Shown here: in pieces, positions 37,210 to 46,092 of the stretch
Layout of the letters: the number at the start of each line of letters is the position of its first letter
Position numbering within the stretch: the first letter of the stretch is position 1
DNA from: JACRLV01 sp045863555
GTDB taxonomy: Bacteria > Planctomycetota > Phycisphaerae > UBA1845 > Fen-1342
Length of the DNA stretch: 64,000 bases
Reading direction: 5' to 3'
Assembly (NCBI GenBank): GCA_045863555.1
Contig: BTUU01000018.1
Coordinates: 62,001-126,000, forward strand
Notes under the pieces: model-generated
What the model was told of the DNA's origin: nothing
What the model saw: the letters and a program-made list of their open reading frames with translations, nothing else
The model's database searches: none
Made by a program: the position numbers and the translations under genes

Positions 37210-38382
37210 TCATGCAACTCTGCGGAGCGCGTCGGTCGTCCTCAGCCGCAGCGCGTTCCACGCGGGGGCGAGCCCGGCGAGGAGCCCGACGACCACCGCG
37301 ATCGCCAGCGCGGCGCCGGCCGCCACGGGCGAGAATTCCACGCGCCCGAACGGTCCAAAGGCGATCTGGAGCGGAGAAATCGAGAGCCAGATGGCCGCGG
37401 GGATGATCCCCACGAGCGAACCGAGCACGGCGAGCAGCATGCTCTCGGACAGTACGATGAAGAAGATCCGAGACGACTGAAAGCCGATCGCCTTGAATAC
37501 GGCCAGTTCGCGCACGCGTTCGCGGAAGCTCATCATCATCGTATTGCCCGCGACCAGGCCCATGATGCCGACGACGACGATCGCCATGGCCTGCATCAGC
37601 CCCGGCAGGTCTCCGAGCGCTTGCTGGAACGTCGCGAAAAACGCGTTCTCGTTGTCGGACTGCGTTTCGTTCGGCGAATTGGCGAAGTGGCGGTCGATCT
37701 CCTCGCGCATCGACTCGAGTGCGGCCGCATTGTGGCATTTCACCCAGAACAGGTTGCAGCCCGACCGGAACATCTGCGGCGCTCGCTGCTTCAGCGAGTC
37801 CTCGAGGTAATCGCGGCGGAAGAAGACCGAGAGCGCCCGCTGCACCTGCGGCAGCGTCTTGACCAGCGTGAATTCGAGCGACATGTACGGCGGGATGTTG
37901 CTGTCGAGCGTGAAGCGTTCGCCGACCCGCCAGCCGTATTTCTTTGCGAGCTGATCGCCGACGACCGCCGACCGCTTGTCCCGCTGGAATTCCTCAATCT
38001 CCTCGGGCGTCAGTTCGAGGTCTGTAAAGACGATGGGGAGCGTGTCGGCGTCGGTCCCAAGCGCCTGCACCGTCTCGCCGGTCGCGGGCACCTTGCCGCC
38101 GAACCAGCGAAATCCGCACACGGCCAGCAGCCGCTCACGGTTCGGATCCAGCGCCTCGATCGCCCGCCGGTGTCCCTCGGGCAGAATGTTCGTGAGCGAG
38201 ACTTTGTTGCGCGTGGCGATTCGCAGCTGCTTCTCCGCGTTGATTCCAGTCTGCACGAAGAGCGTGACCAGCGAGATCGCGATGATGAAAACAGCCATCG
38301 GCAGCGCAAAGCTCAGCGCCGTCAGCGTCGTCCGCAGCGGGTTGCGGCGGATGTTCTGCATCATCACATAGGTGATCGTCAT
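37210..38382 (-). CDS. FtsX-type ABC permease, first in operon
   Basis: A 390-residue permease coupled to the ATPase gene by a four-base overlap (ATGA). The N-terminal helix is at about 18-42; the periplasmic domain has LPEGHRRAIEALDPNR and VCGFRWFGGKVP, which are also in the third permease. The C-terminal helices contain GNTMMMSFRERVRELAVFKAIGFQ and the end reads PAWNALRLRTTDALRRVA. Together with the ATPase it resembles LolCDE- or DevBCA-type exporters of lipids or lipoproteins; the substrate cannot be assigned. Confidence 0.83.
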   Translation of the reverse strand: MTITYVMMQNIRRNPLRTTLTALSFALPMAVFIIAISLVTLFVQTGINAEKQLRIATRNKVSLTNILPEGHRRAIEALDPNRERLLAVCGFRWFGGKVPATGETVQALGTDADTLPIVFTDLELTPEEIEEFQRDKRSAVVGDQLAKKYGWRVGERFTLDSNIPPYMSLEFTLVKTLPQVQRALSVFFRRDYLEDSLKQRAPQMFRSGCNLFWVKCHNAAALESMREEIDRHFANSPNETQSDNENAFFATFQQALGDLPGLMQAMAIVVVGIMGLVAGNTMMMSFRERVRELAVFKAIGFQSSRIFFIVLSESMLLAVLGSLVGIIPAAIWLSISPLQIAFGPFGRVEFSPVAAGAALAIAVVVGLLAGLAPAWNALRLRTTDALRRVA

Positions 38383-39101
38383 GCCGTCGCCGCCGTCGCC
38401 CGCGGGCGGGACTGGTTGATTTCGTCGCGCTCCAGCACGCCCTTTTCGAGGTGCAGCGACCGGCCGGCGTGGGATGCGGCCTTCGGATCGTGCGTGACCA
38501 TGAGGATCGTCTTCTTGAATTCCTCATTGAGAAGATTGAGGAGGTTCAGAATCTCCTGCGAGGTCTTGGCATCGAGGTCGCCGGTCGGCTCATCCGCCAG
38601 GATCACGTCCGGATCCGTGACGATCGCCCGGGCAATCGCGACGCGCTGCTCCTGTCCGCCGGAGAGCTGGTTCGGCCGGTGATCCATGCGGTCGCCGAGG
38701 CCGACGATCCGCAGGGCCGTGGCGACGCGTGCCTTTCGCTCGCTCGATTTCATGTGGAAGAGCAGCAGCGGCAGCTCGACGTTCTGGGCGGCCGTGAGCA
38801 CGGGCACCAGGTGGTACATCTGGAAGATGAAGCCCACGTGCCGGCTGCGCCAGGTCGTCAGCTCGCGCTGGCTCATCGATTCAAGCTGCGAATCGCCCAC
38901 GCGGATCGAGCCGCCGGTGGGGGAGTCGAGGCCGCCGATGAGGTGAAGCAGGGTCGACTTGCCCGAGCCGCTGGGGCCCATGAGCGCGACGAATTCACCC
39001 GCGTTGATCGACAGGTTCAGCCCGTCGAGCACGGGAATCTCGATGCGGTCCTTGTGGTAGACCTTCCGGACGCTCTTCAGCTCGATCGCGGCATTGGGCA
39101 T
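38379..39101 (-). CDS. ABC transporter ATP-binding protein, LolD/MacB type
   Basis: A 240-residue ATPase. Walker A is GPSGSGKST, the Q-loop is FIFQMYHLVPVLTAAQNVELPLL, the signature is LSGGQEQRVAIARAI (Glu where Gln is usual), Walker B is VILADEPTGDLD and the switch His is in MVTHDPKAA. The FQMYHLVPVLTAAQNVELP stretch marks the LolD/MacB/FtsE branch that drives FtsX-type permeases. Start at ATG 39101 with GAGGAA upstream. It leads the four-gene operon and is divergent from the lipoprotein gene at 39356. Confidence 0.92.
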   Translation of the reverse strand: MPNAAIELKSVRKVYHKDRIEIPVLDGLNLSINAGEFVALMGPSGSGKSTLLHLIGGLDSPTGGSIRVGDSQLESMSQRELTTWRSRHVGFIFQMYHLVPVLTAAQNVELPLLLFHMKSSERKARVATALRIVGLGDRMDHRPNQLSGGQEQRVAIARAIVTDPDVILADEPTGDLDAKTSQEILNLLNLLNEEFKKTILMVTHDPKAASHAGRSLHLEKGVLERDEINQSRPRATAATA

Positions 39102-39150
39102 ACAAGACGGTTCCTCACCGGACTGTCGTCGCCGACGAGCCGGAACGGTG

Positions 39151-39180
39151 AGTATACGGCAGTGCGGCCGCTGCATCGAA
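39151..39180 (-). promoter_or_regulatory. Possible promoter of the ABC exporter operon
   Basis: On the minus strand TTCGAT (39180-39175) and TATACT (39156-39151) have an 18-base spacer, about 50 bases before the ATPase start. The rest of this 254-base divergent region (39102-39355) shows no gene. Confidence 0.35.
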
Positions 39181-39355
39181 CGGCCGCTTCTTCGCGAACA
39201 ACCCCTAAGACGCCGTCGTACGGAGGAGAGTTGCGCCGCGCGACGTCTCGCACGAAAGGGCCGCCGGGAATACGATCCCGCAGCGAGTTCTGCGTGAACG
39301 TGCACGCTCCGGCGCGCACCGCGGCTGAGCCCTCGATCCCGGCGGGAGAGTACTG

Positions 39356-40831
39356 TTGAACGCGCGCCGTGCTGCGACCGTGATTGTGCTGCTCTTCGGC
39401 GCGCTGTTCGCGGGCTGCGGCTCCTCGCCGCAGGGTCCCGCCCAGCCGACCGCGCCGCCGCGCCCGATCGAACCGATCGACCTCGCGCCGGCGGATGCGC
39501 TGCTCTGCTGGGTCGGCCGCCCGTATGAGCAGGTCGGCGATTCGTCCGCCCCATCGCCGTTTCAGACCCTGATCGACGCCACCGCGCGCATCGCCGGTTC
39601 GCCCCTGCGACCGCGCGATCAGTTCGCCCTGCGATCGCTCGAGATGTTCACGACCGTGGTGAACCACCCCTTCGCGCTGATCATCCTTGACGCGCAGGCC
39701 CGCCCGACCGACAACAACCGCGGCCGCCGCGTCGACAAGCTCCAGCTCGCGCTCGTCGCCCAGACCGCGGGTAAGTCCGAGCCCTTCATCCGCAACATCC
39801 AGAAGACGGTGAACGAACTCACCGACAGCCGCAGCGCCACGCTCCAGGAGCGGACGGCCGGTCGATATCGGTTCCATCAGCTCGACGACAAGCGGCTCGA
39901 GGAGACGATCGCGTGGGGCGAGATCGACGGGTGCTTCGCGATCACCTACGGCCCCGAGGTCTGGCCGCGACTCGCGGCCGCCGCCGAGGATCGCACGTCG
40001 TCTCTGCCGGGCGATCGGTGGGTCTCGGGCGTTCGGGAGCATCGCACGTCTCCGCCGCTGATCGAGGTGTTTTGCAGCTTCCGGCGGATTCGCGACCGGC
40101 TGGATCCGCACGTCGAAGGACGGGCGACGCGCTTCTTTGAGGCGTGGCAGGCGGAGAACGTCGACCAGGGTTACTGGGCGCTCGGGTTTGAGGGGCGGGC
40201 GCTCTACTGCACCGGCGCATTTCGACAGGGCGCCGAAACCGCTCGACGAATTTACGCGGATCCGACAGTCTCGGATGCGTCCCTGCTCGGCCTGATCCCC
40301 GAGCCCGCGCGCTACGCGATCTACCGGGTCCCGGTCGGAGACGTGCTGCCCCAGATCATCTCCGGGTACTACGCCACGCGATCCAAGCGGGACGCGGACC
40401 GCGCCGCGGAGCGCTGGCGGCAAATCCAGGTCCGCTACAAGTTCGACGCCGAGCGAGACCTCCTGTCGCAGCTCGGCGACACCATCATCCTCCACAACGA
40501 TCCGCCGCACCCGCTGCGCCTGCCGCTGGCGTTCACGGGGCTGCTCGAAATACGCGGCAATGCGCGGCGTGTGGCGGAATTGGTGGACCAGGCCTGCGAG
40601 GCGTGGAGCCGCGTCCTGGAAGGAATCGACGGCGAGGAAGAGGACGAGAAGTCCTGGCTGCGACTCGAGCGCTCCGACGACGGCATCTGGTCGCTCGAGT
40701 ACGGGCTCGTGGCCGGGCTCGCCTGGACCATCACCGATCGCTACATCGTGACCTGCTGGTCGCCCGGGGCGCTGCGCGAGTATCTCCGCAAGGTCGGCGA
40801 CAAGGCGGGGCGCTGGCCGCTGCGGGAATAA
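39356..40831 (+). CDS. Predicted lipoprotein of unknown function
   Basis: A 491-residue protein starting at TTG 39356 after CGGGAGAG. The N-terminus is a lipoprotein signal (VIVLLFGALFAGCGSS) with a good lipobox, so Cys near residue 21 would be acylated. The mature protein is rich in charged residues with no motif I recognise; alternating hydrophobic strands and repeated ALLCWVG/ALIILDA-like segments suggest a periplasmic domain of the kind found in DUF3352-type planctomycete proteins, but I cannot confirm that. It is divergent from the LolD-type exporter operon, which might handle it. Confidence 0.65.
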   Translation: MNARRAATVIVLLFGALFAGCGSSPQGPAQPTAPPRPIEPIDLAPADALLCWVGRPYEQVGDSSAPSPFQTLIDATARIAGSPLRPRDQFALRSLEMFTTVVNHPFALIILDAQARPTDNNRGRRVDKLQLALVAQTAGKSEPFIRNIQKTVNELTDSRSATLQERTAGRYRFHQLDDKRLEETIAWGEIDGCFAITYGPEVWPRLAAAAEDRTSSLPGDRWVSGVREHRTSPPLIEVFCSFRRIRDRLDPHVEGRATRFFEAWQAENVDQGYWALGFEGRALYCTGAFRQGAETARRIYADPTVSDASLLGLIPEPARYAIYRVPVGDVLPQIISGYYATRSKRDADRAAERWRQIQVRYKFDAERDLLSQLGDTIILHNDPPHPLRLPLAFTGLLEIRGNARRVAELVDQACEAWSRVLEGIDGEEEDEKSWLRLERSDDGIWSLEYGLVAGLAWTITDRYIVTCWSPGALREYLRKVGDKAGRWPLRE

Positions 40832-40859
40832 CCGGGCCGGACGACGATCCGCGGCCTCC

Positions 40860-40865
40860 TATAAT
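40860..40865 (+). promoter_or_regulatory. Consensus -10 (TATAAT) upstream of the msr fusion
   Basis: A perfect TATAAT in a GC-rich gap, about 100 bases before the ATG at 40969. No recognisable -35 at the usual distance. Confidence 0.4.
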
Positions 40866-40968
40866 GAAAACGGACGGGCCGATTTCCCCGCACGGTGTAA
40901 CTTCGCGGCCGGCTCCGCGATCCAATCGACGGGCGGTCGCGCACCGCGCGGCCGGAAAGGGTTGGAAC

Positions 40969-42051
40969 ATGCGACAGATGCTGGTATTTGGAGCCGCGGC
41001 GCTGGTCATGCTTCTGGCGATGACGAGCTTCGGCTGGGGCGACGATCGAAAGAGCGGCAAGGGCGACGAGGCGAAGGAGAAGGCGATGAAGACCGCCAGC
41101 GGGGACAAGCCGGTGTATTCCAAGTCGGGCTACGACATCACGCCGCTGCCGCGGGAAAAGGTGGCCGAGCTGGCGAAGAAACTCGACCCCGAGGCCTATC
41201 GCATCACGCAGTCGGCCGATACCGAGCGTCCGTTCTGCGGCACGCTGCTCGACAACAAGAAGGATGGCTTTTACGCGTGCGTGGTCTGCGGTCTGCCGCT
41301 CTTTGCGAGCGATCACAAGTTCAATTCGGGCACGGGCTGGCCGAGCTTCTATCGCGAGTTTGATCCCGCGCACGTGAGCCGGAAATCCGACCGCAGCCAC
41401 GGCATGGTCCGCACCGAAATCAACTGTGTCCGCTGCACCGCGCATCTCGGCCACGTGTTCGACGACGGTCCGAAGCCGACCGGCGAGCGCCACTGCCTCA
41501 ACTCGGCGTCGCTGACGTTCGTCGAGAAGGGCCAGCCCGTCCCGGAGGCGAGCCTGCCGGTGAAAACGGAAACGGCGTACTTCGCCGGGGGCTGCTTCTG
41601 GGGCATCGAGCACTACTTCGACGAAGGCCCGGGCGTGATCGACGCCGTCAGCGGGTACATGCAGGGAAAAACCGAGAACCCCACGTACAAGCAGGTCTGC
41701 GAGCACGAGACGGGCCACGCCGAGACGGTGAAGGTCGTCTTCGATCCGAAGCGGATCTCGTACCGCCGGCTGCTGGAGGCGTTCTTCGTGATGCACGACC
41801 CGACCCAGCTCAACCGGCAGGGGCCCGATGTCGGCGACCAGTACCGCTCCGGCATCTGGTGCACGAGCGACGAGCAGAAGCGCGAGGCCGAGGCGTTCAT
41901 CCGGGAGCTCTCGGAGAAAAAGGCCTACGGCGGCCGGAAGATCGTCACGCAGGTCGAGCCGGCCCGCACCTTCTACGCGGCTGAAGACTACCACCAGGAT
42001 TACGTCGTTCGCACGGGCCGCGCCTGCCACGTCACGAATCCCTGGAAATAG
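40969..42051 (+). CDS. msrBA: Exported bifunctional methionine sulfoxide reductase, MsrB-MsrA fusion
   Basis: A 360-residue protein that repairs both epimers of oxidised methionine. A signal peptide (about 1-24, VFGAAALVMLLAMTSFGWG) and a Lys-rich linker precede the MsrB domain (about 50-195), with zinc Cys pairs (CVVC, CVRC), GTGWPSF and catalytic Cys176 in RHCLNSASL (usually RYCxNSASL). The MsrA domain (about 203-360) has catalytic Cys209 in GGCFWG, and EHETGHAE and YHQDY. The order B then A is the reverse of some known fusions. Location in the periplasm implies repair of envelope proteins and an unidentified electron donor. Confidence 0.92.
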   Translation: MRQMLVFGAAALVMLLAMTSFGWGDDRKSGKGDEAKEKAMKTASGDKPVYSKSGYDITPLPREKVAELAKKLDPEAYRITQSADTERPFCGTLLDNKKDGFYACVVCGLPLFASDHKFNSGTGWPSFYREFDPAHVSRKSDRSHGMVRTEINCVRCTAHLGHVFDDGPKPTGERHCLNSASLTFVEKGQPVPEASLPVKTETAYFAGGCFWGIEHYFDEGPGVIDAVSGYMQGKTENPTYKQVCEHETGHAETVKVVFDPKRISYRRLLEAFFVMHDPTQLNRQGPDVGDQYRSGIWCTSDEQKREAEAFIRELSEKKAYGGRKIVTQVEPARTFYAAEDYHQDYVVRTGRACHVTNPWK

Positions 42052-42197
42052 CCGCGCGCGTCATACCTGCCGCGCCGGGGTCTCCCGGCGCCGCATCGCT
42101 CTTGCAACGGGCACGGCGTTCGCTTATTCCGACACCCATCGGCCCGGCCTCCGGGCCGCGGATCCACCGGATGCTGCTCCCGTTGCGAGGCTGAGTT

Positions 42198-44423
42198 GTG
42201 GCGCTGCATGCTGGCGTAGCTGACGGCGGCGGGTCTCCGCCGAACCTCTCCTCTCCTGGTTCCCTTCCCGCCGACCCGCCGTGGCGTCGCTGGATCTCGT
42301 CCGGGTGGACGCCCGCGATCGTCGGGGCTCTGTGCTACCTGCTGACGGTCGGCAATCCGTTCATCCACGATGATGTCCCGATGATCGTGGAGAACGCCCG
42401 CCTCACCGACGGCGGCCTCCGCGCGATCTGGCTGACCGACTGGTGGGGGGCCTACATCGCCGCCGGGCAGGCCGAAGTGCCGAGCGAACGCGACCGGCTC
42501 TACCGCCCGTTGACGCTGACCTCATTCGCACTCCAGGCCCGGCTGCACGGCCTCGCCCCAGTCGGGTTTCACGCGGTGAACGTCATCCTTCACGCGGGCG
42601 CCTGCGCGCTCGTGTTCCTCCTTGCGCGGCGGTTGCTGAGCGACGACATGATCGCCGCGCTGGCGGGCCTGCTCTTCGCCGTCCACCCGGTTCACGCCGA
42701 GGCGATCTGCGAGGTCGTCGGCCGGGCCGAGATCATCGCGACGCTTTGTCTGCTGGCCGGCCTGCTGACGCTCCTTCCGCGCGACGCCGTGCCGGGCTGG
42801 GGGCGCGTGAGTATCGCGGCCGCAGCGTTCCTCCTCGCCCTTTTCGCGAAGGAAACGGCGATCAGCTACCTGCCCGTGGCCGCGATCCTGCTGCTGAATG
42901 AGTATCGCATCGCCCGGCCGGCCGGCAGCGCCGCCCGATCCCTGATCCTGCGCTCGGCGCTGCTCATCGTGCCGCTGCTCGTCTATTTCCCGATGCGTTA
43001 TGTTGCAACGGAAGGCCGGCTCTTCAGCTCGTCGCCGATCTCGACGACAATGAACCCCGTCGCGGAGGCGCAGGGAGTCGCCAAACTCACCACCGCGCTC
43101 TCGGTTGCCGGACACTACGCCCGCCTGACGATGACTCCGCTGCGTCTGAGTACCGACTACGGTTACGCCGTGATCGACCCCGCGCAGGGCGTGGATGGCA
43201 TCGCCATCCTCGGTGCCGCGGCGCTCCTGCTGCTCGCCGCGATGTCGGTTCGCTGGCTGCTGCTCCTGCTCAATCCTCGGGCCGTTCGCGCGGAGAGCTG
43301 GCGCCCGGGGCTATTCAGCGCGCTTCTGCTCGTCAGCTACGCACTGATCTCGAATTTTGTCCTCCAGATCGGCGTTGCCGTCGGCGAAAGGCTTTTCTAC
43401 TGGCCTTCGGTCTGGGCGGTCCTGCTGATTACCACGATCGTCGTCGGCTGGGTCCGCGCGGCCCAGGCAAGCGCAGGCGGCCGGCTCGGCGGGGCCGCGC
43501 GCGTCGTCGCGGCCCTCGCCGCGCTCGCATTACCCGCACTGGCCGCGCGAACCGTGCTTCGAACACTGGATTGGCGTGATCCGGAACACCTCTGGGCGGC
43601 CGATCTCGCGGCCTATCCGAAGAGCGTGAGGACCGCCCTCAACGTCGGCAAGGATAACCTCCGCCGCGCGCAGCTCATGCGCGCCGGCCCCGAGCGCGAC
43701 GCGCTCCTGCGGCGGGCATCCGAGGCGCTCACGACCGCGCTCGCGCTCCGCCCCAACCACGCGGAACTTCTCCGCCAGGTCGGCCTGGTCGCGTATGCCG
43801 AGGGCGACCTCCGCCGCGCGGCTCAGTACTTCGAGCACGCGCTCCAATACAACCCGAACGATCTCATGAGTCGGGCGGGTCTCGATGAGCTTCGCGGCGG
43901 CTCGAGTGCGTCCAACCGGCTCAACGAACTGATGCAGCGCGTGCAGGCCGACCCGTCCGATATTTCGTCCCGCCTCGAGCTCGCCGGGAGCCTGCTCCGC
44001 GGCGGCCGTGTCCAGGAGGCGATTGGCCACTACGAGGCGGCAGTCCGAACGGCCCCGGAGAATCTGGACGCCCTTCGCGGCCTGGGGCAGGCCCTGCTGG
44101 TCGCGGGACGCCGCCCGGAGGCCCGCGAGCCGCTGCTCAAGGTCATCGAGCGCGACCCGAACGACTGGCAGTCACACACAAATCTCTTCGCTGCCATGGA
44201 ACGGACGGACCCGGCGGCCGCCCTCGTTCATGCGGAAAAAGCCGCAGCCCTCCGTCCGGGCGACCTCACGGTCATGCTGAATCTCGCCGAGGCGTATGGG
44301 TTGAATCGCCGTTATCCGGACGGACTCCGGATTTTCCGCGGTCTGCTCGAGGTCCTTCCGCCGGGCGACGCCAATCGCCCCCTGATCGAATCCCGGATTC
44401 GCTTTTTCGAATCCGCGCGCTAG
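42198..44423 (+). CDS. TMTC/PMT-like membrane protein with C-terminal TPR domain
   Basis: A 741-residue protein. About ten hydrophobic helices span residues 30-460. The first loop holds FIHDDVPMIVENARL with the Asp pair typical of GT-C glycosyltransferases, then YRPLTLTSFALQARLHG and HAVNVILHAGACALVF, which are hallmarks of TMTC-type O-mannosyltransferase-like proteins. Residues about 470-741 are tetratricopeptide repeats (ALRPNHAELLRQVGLVAYAEGDLRRAAQYFEHAL). It may glycosylate exported proteins (inference). Start at GTG 42198 follows GAGG. A -10-like TAGAAT overlaps its stop codon. Confidence 0.75.
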   Translation: MALHAGVADGGGSPPNLSSPGSLPADPPWRRWISSGWTPAIVGALCYLLTVGNPFIHDDVPMIVENARLTDGGLRAIWLTDWWGAYIAAGQAEVPSERDRLYRPLTLTSFALQARLHGLAPVGFHAVNVILHAGACALVFLLARRLLSDDMIAALAGLLFAVHPVHAEAICEVVGRAEIIATLCLLAGLLTLLPRDAVPGWGRVSIAAAAFLLALFAKETAISYLPVAAILLLNEYRIARPAGSAARSLILRSALLIVPLLVYFPMRYVATEGRLFSSSPISTTMNPVAEAQGVAKLTTALSVAGHYARLTMTPLRLSTDYGYAVIDPAQGVDGIAILGAAALLLLAAMSVRWLLLLLNPRAVRAESWRPGLFSALLLVSYALISNFVLQIGVAVGERLFYWPSVWAVLLITTIVVGWVRAAQASAGGRLGGAARVVAALAALALPALAARTVLRTLDWRDPEHLWAADLAAYPKSVRTALNVGKDNLRRAQLMRAGPERDALLRRASEALTTALALRPNHAELLRQVGLVAYAEGDLRRAAQYFEHALQYNPNDLMSRAGLDELRGGSSASNRLNELMQRVQADPSDISSRLELAGSLLRGGRVQEAIGHYEAAVRTAPENLDALRGLGQALLVAGRRPEAREPLLKVIERDPNDWQSHTNLFAAMERTDPAAALVHAEKAAALRPGDLTVMLNLAEAYGLNRRYPDGLRIFRGLLEVLPPGDANRPLIESRIRFFESAR

Positions 44424-44521
44424 AATGAAGTAGCCTATCGAAGTCGGGGAATGCCATTCGGGCCGGGATGTTTGTCCGCGCGCTGCGCGCGATGTGATTG
44501 TAACCGAAAGGCAGGCAGATC

Positions 44522-44713
44522 ATGAAGGTGCTCGACTACGAGCGATTGCTCTTCCAGAAGGGCGAGTTGCAGCCGGACGAGAAGCGGCGGCTCGCCGAAC
44601 TCGACCAGCGCGACGAGGAGATCGGGAACTCGATCGCCGACTGGTGGTTCCTGGAAATCGTCGGCGGCTGGCTGCTGCTGCTGCTCGTTCTCGGATTGCT
44701 CGTCTTCGGATGA
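44522..44713 (+). CDS. Small single-helix membrane protein
   Basis: A 63-residue protein: a charged amphipathic N-terminal half (YERLLFQKGELQPDEKRRLAELDQRDEEIGNSIADWW) and a C-terminal hydrophobic helix (GGWLLLLLVLGLLVFG). GGCAGG lies seven bases before the ATG, and a -10-like TAGAAT is at 44421-44426. I do not recognise a family. The Glu/Gln-rich region with an Asp pair resembles adaptors that bind a partner while tethered to the membrane (speculation). It overlaps no other gene, supporting it as real. Confidence 0.55.
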   Translation: MKVLDYERLLFQKGELQPDEKRRLAELDQRDEEIGNSIADWWFLEIVGGWLLLLLVLGLLVFG

Positions 44714-44785
44714 TGCCCCGGCGGCTCGCCGCGGCCGATTCCGGAAGCCGCCGTCTTTCCCGGGCGGCAGGGAAGCGCGCCCACG

Positions 44786-45967
44786 CTACGCGATGAACGT
44801 CTTGCGCCGCCGCCCGCTCAGGTACGACTCCATCACGCACTCGCCGAGATTGCCGCTCGCGCACTGAAACGTCACGCCGCGCGTCAGCCGGCCGAGGTCT
44901 GCGACGAAGCCCAGCCAGTCCATATCCCAGTAGTCGTCGGTCAATGCAAACGTGCAGATGCGCACGCCCTGCCGCGCGATCAGCAGCGCTTCCTTGAGCG
45001 TCGCCAGGTGGCTCGACTTCTGCGGCGGGTAGAGGAGGTACACATAATCACCCTGCACGTGCGCGGTCGGCTGACCATCGGTGATGATGAAGATCATCTT
45101 GTTCTCGCCGGCCCGCCGCGCGAGCAGCCGCCGGGCCTTCAGCAGCCCCAAATGCAGGTTGGTGAAGTGCGGCGGGGCCTGGTCGAGCTTGTTGATCGGC
45201 ACCTGGAGCTTGATGACAGGGTCGAACATCGTCACGCGCTTGGGCATGAGCAGCGGCAGCTTGTCTTCCGCGATTACATCCGCGCCGGAGTGGAAGCCGA
45301 CCAGGTCGACGGTGTCCATCGGAAACCGCTGCCGAATCAGCGCGATCAGCGCCATGGCCGTCCGCTTGGCGTGATAGAAGCGGTGAAATCGCGCCATCGA
45401 GCCCGACATGTCCAGCAGCACGCAGGTCGAGCAGCTGGTCCGGCTCTCCGTGTTGAAGCGTTCGAGATCGCCCGCGGCGGGGCGGAGGGGGAACCGCTTT
45501 CCCGACGCCCGCGACCGATCGGACGCGGGCCCGACCTCCGATTCACGGGCCTCCCGCGCGAGCACATTCCGCAGCGTGCCCGATAGGTCGATCTCGCTGA
45601 CCGGATCGCCGAACTCGTACGGGCGCGAACCCTCGATCCGCTCGCCCCCGCCGCCGGGGTCGGGCGATAGGTGCCCGTCGCGACTGCCTTTCTTCAATGA
45701 CGCGAAAATCTCCATGAGCGCCCGCCGCTGCATCGCGCTCGCGGCCCGCGGCGTCAGGCGAAACCGCCCCTTCACCTTTTCCAGCAAGCCCTCGTCGAGC
45801 ATCTGGCGCAGAAGCTCCGACTGCTCCGGATCGCGCTCGAGATCGCGCAGCGCTTGGAGCGCCTCATCGCCGTGTGCAAGCACGAAATCGAGCACGTTCT
45901 GCGCGAAATCCAGGTCGGACTGGAAGGGAAACGGGCGGCCGTTGAACTTCGTGTAACGGTGTTTCAT
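44786..45967 (-). CDS. VWA-domain protein
   Basis: A 393-residue soluble protein. The N-terminal ~90 residues are helical (FAQNVLDFVLAHGDEALQALRDLERD). A Gly/Asp-rich linker containing RIEGSRPYEFGDP leads to a von Willebrand factor A domain with a MIDAS motif DMSGS at 186-190 and a later TNLHLGLLKARRLL and IIFITDGQPTAH-like strand. This resembles VWA proteins paired with MoxR-type AAA+ ATPases, but no such ATPase is nearby. The sequence shows no signal peptide. ATG 45967 is preferred over GTG-type starts upstream. It is divergent from fbaB. Confidence 0.75.
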   Translation of the reverse strand: MKHRYTKFNGRPFPFQSDLDFAQNVLDFVLAHGDEALQALRDLERDPEQSELLRQMLDEGLLEKVKGRFRLTPRAASAMQRRALMEIFASLKKGSRDGHLSPDPGGGGERIEGSRPYEFGDPVSEIDLSGTLRNVLAREARESEVGPASDRSRASGKRFPLRPAAGDLERFNTESRTSCSTCVLLDMSGSMARFHRFYHAKRTAMALIALIRQRFPMDTVDLVGFHSGADVIAEDKLPLLMPKRVTMFDPVIKLQVPINKLDQAPPHFTNLHLGLLKARRLLARRAGENKMIFIITDGQPTAHVQGDYVYLLYPPQKSSHLATLKEALLIARQGVRICTFALTDDYWDMDWLGFVADLGRLTRGVTFQCASGNLGECVMESYLSGRRRKTFIA

Positions 45968-46030
45968 CGGTCGTCCGTGATTGTAGCCGGCCGCGGCCAG
46001 AGGCGAATTTCTGCGGCACCGATCTTGCTG

Positions 46031-46036
46031 TAGAAT
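46031..46036 (+). promoter_or_regulatory. -10-like element upstream of fbaB
   Basis: TAGAAT lies 62 bases before the ATG, in the divergent gap with the VWA gene. No convincing -35. Confidence 0.3.
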
Positions 46037-46092
46037 TTTCGCCATCGCCGCGGCCCGTCGCGCCGCGGCGGCACTGAGTGGAGGCTCTTCAA

